Source: Macrocybe gigantea
Taxonomy: Eukaryota; Basidiomycota; Agaricomycetes; Agaricales; Callistosporiaceae
DNA: 64,000 nt
Assembly (NCBI GenBank): GCA_011319805.1
Contig: SJRY01000228.1
Span: 1,116,001 to 1,180,000, forward strand
Reading direction: 5' to 3'
The translations under genes were made by a program, and so were the position numbers. The notes beneath the pieces are model-generated. The model was not told the DNA's origin, made no database searches, and was given only the letters and a program-made list of their open reading frames with translations. Position 1 is the first letter of the stretch. Every line of letters begins with the position of its first letter. Positions 60,529 to 64,000 of the stretch are shown here, one piece after another.

Positions 60529-60998
60529 ATGAGCGCTCAGTTGGAAGCAAAGACGGATGAACAGACCGAGTCTGTCCATTCTTCCTGACTATGTGCGATC
60601 GACTATGCCTGATCTAGCAAATTCACTGTGCTACCTTCAGGAATGTGACCGAACAACCATCTGAACCGGAGACATCCCCATCGCTACCAGAGATCCCTCC
60701 TACGGAGCTGGACTTTGACGTCTCAGCCTTCATTGGTCCGTCGCACTCGACGTGAGTACACAGTCCTAGTTCCCAGTACAGTACATGTTCCGATGCACGA
60801 ACCATCCTCAAATGCCCCACTACCGACAGCGAGGAGAAAGTGCAAAAGAGAGCTTCAAACGTGCTCAAGCTTTCACAAGAGAACGAAAAGCTCAAGGCAG
60901 AGCTCAAAAGTATGACAGACAGACTAGAAGCAGCGGAGCGGAGGCAGAGAGAACTGAGAATGAAAGAACAGAAGATCATGGAGCCGCCGTCATCGTAA
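60529..60998 (+). CDS. Small coiled-coil protein, function unknown
   Basis: Three exons, 60529-60569, 60641-60751 and 60830-60998 (106 residues). The N-terminal half is acidic and Pro/Ser-rich (SEPETSPSLPEIPPTELDFD). The C-terminal half is a heptad-patterned coiled coil with QKRASNVLKLSQENEKLKAE and LKSMTDRLEAAERRQRELRM. The NVLKLSQENEKLKAELK region looks like a leucine-zipper-type dimerisation helix, but there is no basic DNA-binding region. The two introns and the consistent phase support a real gene. It is divergent from the PIG-Y-like gene, 119 bp apart. I cannot name a function. Confidence 0.7.
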
Positions 60999-61234
60999 AG
61001 CACGATAAGGGATGTATGAGATGTACACAGCTCGTATCTATCAACGGATCCTTGATTGATCACAACTGAGGTGCGAAGCAAGGTTACCCCATGCTCCGAC
61101 CTGATAATTAATAAGGTTCCCCCTTCATCTCCACCTTACTCCATCCTTTTATCTCCCATCTCGTGCGCCCTATCCTGCTGCCCCTCTCTCATCCTCTCGA
61201 CTGACGTTCCTTCGTCCCCAGGAAAAAAAAAACC

Positions 61235-62996
61235 ATGTCCAGCCGTAGACCATCCGAGCGACGCGGCTCAGACAGACGCGGCTCCGGCATGTCCTCTCGC
61301 CGCCCGTCCATTGATCCTTTGAGGCTCATTCCGATGGACAAGTTGAGTTGTCACCCGTTCTTTGATCCCTGCTCTACGCTGATGCGCTGCTAGGGCGAGC
61401 CATGTCGGGGGCTCTGATGACTTCAATGTCGTCTTCGTCGGCGCCGGAAACATAATGTTTGGTACGACGCTGATCAGCCCTACTGGCAGCGAGATGATAA
61501 AGAACCTGACGCATACATAGGGTCCGATGAAGGGCCTTGGAACCATTCCTTCCGTTTGGAACAGTGCGTCATTTTCCACCCTACTCGAAACCGTCTTTCA
61601 CACCCCTGAACAGTAAACTCGGCCGACGCCTCAAAGTCGTTGCCTTGATCGATCCTGCCATCGAACGCGCCACTGCCGTCCTGCAGAAAAAATGCGACTC
61701 TTTCGTCATATCAGCCTATCAAGACACCCGAGTCTTCAAGACGCTGGATGACTTCATCAAGCACATGTCTCCCAGAGACAGACCCAGAGCGATTGTTATC
61801 GGCAGTCCTCCGATGTACCGTGGTTCTCTCCAGCCTGGTCGCGACCTCGAGATGCAGATTCTCAGGCATTTCCCTGGCATCGCCATATTCGTAGAAAAAC
61901 CAGTCGCCACAGGTCCAAGCCATGAAATAGAAGAAGCGTATACCATAGCCAAAGCTATTAGCGACTCGAAGACAATCTGCTCTGTCGGGTACACCCTTTT
62001 TCTCTCCTGAATTATAACGATGTCCTGATATAACAAAGGTACATGTTGCGGTATCTGAAAGCTGTTCAGATGATGAAACAGATAATCGAGGAAAACGGCT
62101 TGACGGTGATGGCCACCATTGCTCGATATGCTTGCGCGTACGAGGCCATCGCTAAGCCTGACTGGTGGGACAAATCCAAGAGGTAATTTCACGCTGACAG
62201 AAGAGTTACTGCGACAAATGACGTTATGCTATAGCGCGGGCCCAATTATAGAGCAAGGGACCCATTTCTGCGACCTCTCTCGCTACTTCGGGGGTGAAGT
62301 CGACATGTCGACCGTGACCGCTCATTCTCTTGAATGGGATGAGAATGCCGGGTCCTTGTCTAAGATGAGAGTTGATGAAAGCAAGATTGCCCCGAGAACA
62401 GAATTCCGCGCGTAACAACTGCTTCTTGGTGCGCTATTTTCTCATTTGCCTGGAGACCATCCTGATGCGGCTTTGGACGGGCGCAGGAAATACGACAGCG
62501 GAGCTGTTGGGAGTTTCACACACCTTGTCGCCCTCCAGGGAACAAACTATAGCTGTGAATTGGAAGTCTACGCTGACGGCTATTCTCTCAAGTATCTCTT
62601 CTTGTCTCGGTTTTTCTGCGCATGGATATCTGATGTTTCCCACTCATGACCAGGCTAGTCAATCCTTACGTGCAGCCCGTCCTTTACATCAGAAAGCCAG
62701 GAGATGATCTGGAGACAGCCGTCCGATTCCCCGACGACGATCCGTTCTTTTCTGAGGTGTCAAACTTCATTGATATCATTGAAGACATCGAAGAGGATCC
62801 AGAAGCAGCTCAAATTCTTAGCTCGTATGAGGGTAAAGATGATTCGCATTCATTTCTCAAACAAGCAGCTAACACGGGCATTTGGCCTTCAGATGCGGTC
62901 AAGACGTATGAGCTTACTTGGGCTATCCGCCGAGCCAGCGAGCGTTCTCGTGCTGCAAAGCTCGAAGCCAGCCAGAAGGCAAAGGACACACTTTAG
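61235..62996 (+). CDS. Gfo/Idh/MocA-type NAD(P)-binding oxidoreductase, one apparent 1-base deletion
   Basis: Nine exons: 61235-61341, 61394-61461, 61521-61563, 61614-61988, 62039-62182, 62235-62428, 62487-62591, 62654-62832 and 62893-62996. A basic Arg/Ser-rich N-terminus (SSRRPSERRGSDRRGSG) precedes the Rossmann motif NVVFVGAGNIMFG. Then come VALIDPAIERA, the family's catalytic-lysine signature FVEKPVATGP near residue 170, SVGYMLRYLKAV, and GPIIEQGTHFCDLSRYFGGE. The exons sum to 1,319 bases: one base is missing in the C-run near 62390-62393, between SKIAP and ENRIPRVTTASW. With it the product is 439 residues. The substrate is unknown; fungal members act on sugars or inositol-like compounds. 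Confidence 0.83.
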
Positions 62997-63078
62997 ATGA
63001 ACCCACCGCGAAATGGACACGAAATGGACTATAGATTATACAAAATTGCAGAAGCAAATCCGTTCTACACAAGACCTT

Positions 63079-63865
63079 TCACGATACCGTCTCGGCCTTT
63101 TCAGCCTTAGCTCTTGCTTTTGCCCTCATTTTGTCCCATTCCTCTTGGAGGTGGACCTTTAGTTTCGGCATGTTTGGAAGCTCCGCACCACACCTCCAAC
63201 ATGATAGTTTGTTCTTCAATATTGGTTCATAGGCATTCAGCGCCATTTTCGACTTCTGAAGGAAGCCTCCCGTGAACCAAAAGTCTATGCATATGGTGTA
63301 AGAAGCCTACTTTGGCATAGTATCCCGCTTCAGCGTCGAACCATGATAAAACCTCCTCGATGGGGAGGAAGAAGCCGTGTTTGGGGTGAAACGAATTGTA
63401 GTGCTTCTTCTGTTTCAGCTTGTCCGAGCATAAGTCTGCGGATAAAACGTGCAAATGGAGGTGCCTTTCTTATGCCTGATGTGACGATCTTTGCATAAAT
63501 GGCATGGCTAAAACGCACATCATGGATGGGGCCCCATGAAACCCTGCCCAAACGCCCCATTTAAAGCCGTATCGCGAGATCATTTCAGTCTCGATCTCCT
63601 GTTTCAATGTCTGCGCATCGTCGTTCAGGGAAAGCAGAACAGTTTTTGCCACGGCTTTGTCGTGTCTCAAAAGGGTGCCCAGGTTTGACAGGATGTCCGC
63701 TGTCAGCTTCTCTGTGACGCGGGGCAATATCAGAAAATGAAAGATGGACTTGGGATACGCGTCGTAAAAGGTGATTGATGAGGGCGTATATCCAAAGACG
63801 ACAGAGCTTGGGAGCAGAGCTGGATCCTGCTGAGCGTATGACCGAAGGATCGTCAGTGGAGGCAT
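63079..63865 (-). CDS. HNT3: Hnt3/aprataxin-like DNA deadenylase
   Basis: HIT-superfamily enzyme that removes 5'-AMP from abortive ligation ends in DNA. Three exons, 63865-63519, 63464-63311 and 63255-63079 (225 residues). The core has VFGYTPSSITFYDAYPKS, FHFLILPR, GFKWGVWAGFHGAPSMM and the histidine triad HLHLHVLSADLCS, followed by LKQKKHYNSFHPKHGFFLP. The last exon carries the zinc-finger part CWRCGAELPNMPKLKVHLQEEW with C-x2-C...H. The acceptor of intron 1 (63465) was picked because it alone restores the triad. No FHA domain is present, as expected for fungal Hnt3. Confidence 0.92.
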
Positions 63866-64000
63866 GGTTGTAATGCAGGGAAAGGAGCGATGGACGGTAC
63901 GGTGCGTTGTGAATTACGTACGCCTCAGACGACTTTGGTCTTGTTCTACGATGTACAGGACGTGTGCAGATAAATATATAGAGATGAATGCCTATATTGA

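Overview
This window reads as nuclear DNA of a filamentous basidiomycete, probably an Agaricomycete. Genes are packed on both strands and split by very many short introns (mostly 48-75 bp, about 178 in the models given here, GT...AG with CTRAY-like branch points). The protein set is fungal: kynurenine pathway enzymes, Sso-type syntaxin, Sec66, Yos9 with a C-terminal HDEL, Sfi1, and a Zn2Cys6 regulator with a fungal_trans domain. I see no prophage, transposon, CRISPR array, rRNA or convincing tRNA. All exon models were built by eye from reading frame, splice signals and family conservation. Exon lengths were added up, and every model gives a whole number of codons except three genes where one or two bases appear to be missing.

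Layout. 1-3.3 kb: kynureninase (-, runs off the left edge) and kynurenine 3-monooxygenase (+), a divergent tryptophan-to-NAD pair. 3.9-6.6 kb: a small AT-hook protein (-) divergent from an ER lectin of the OS-9/Yos9 family (+). 7.2-12.5 kb: a Hal4/Sat4-type kinase and the spliceosomal helicase Prp28 in tandem (-). 12.5-17.8 kb: an EF-hand protein (+), a lysine-type methyltransferase (-) and a RhoGEF (+), the last two almost sharing their start codons. 18.0-20.4 kb: asparagine synthetase (-), then syntaxin, phosphatidylinositol synthase and a mitochondrial AAA ATPase (all +) to 26.6 kb. 26.7-30.8 kb, all minus strand: Nse1, phosphatidylserine synthase, primase large subunit. 31.3-36.9 kb: a 1,687-residue disordered protein (-). 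37.7-42.0 kb: USP7/Ubp15 deubiquitinase (+). 42.2-45.4 kb: Sec66 (-) divergent from citrate synthase (+). 45.6-46.9 kb: a protein of unknown function (-). 47.3-52.5 kb: PP2A B56 subunit and cytosolic Hsp70 (+). 53.4-60.0 kb: Zn2Cys6 regulator and Sfi1 (+). 60.1-63.9 kb: PIG-Y-like protein (-), a small coiled-coil protein (+), a Gfo/Idh/MocA oxidoreductase (+) and Hnt3/aprataxin (-).

Most of this is conserved housekeeping, and I found no clear undescribed multi-gene system. The observations most worth checking are: an unusual number of GC-AG introns, including one inside the gene for Prp28, the helicase that acts at the 5' splice site; single-base, homopolymer-type frameshifts in otherwise intact essential genes; a Rho-GEF whose DH domain is split by a long disordered insert; several stop-free introns of length divisible by three; paired GATA sites upstream of asparagine synthetase; and a perfect 12-bp-arm palindrome in an AT-rich spacer.
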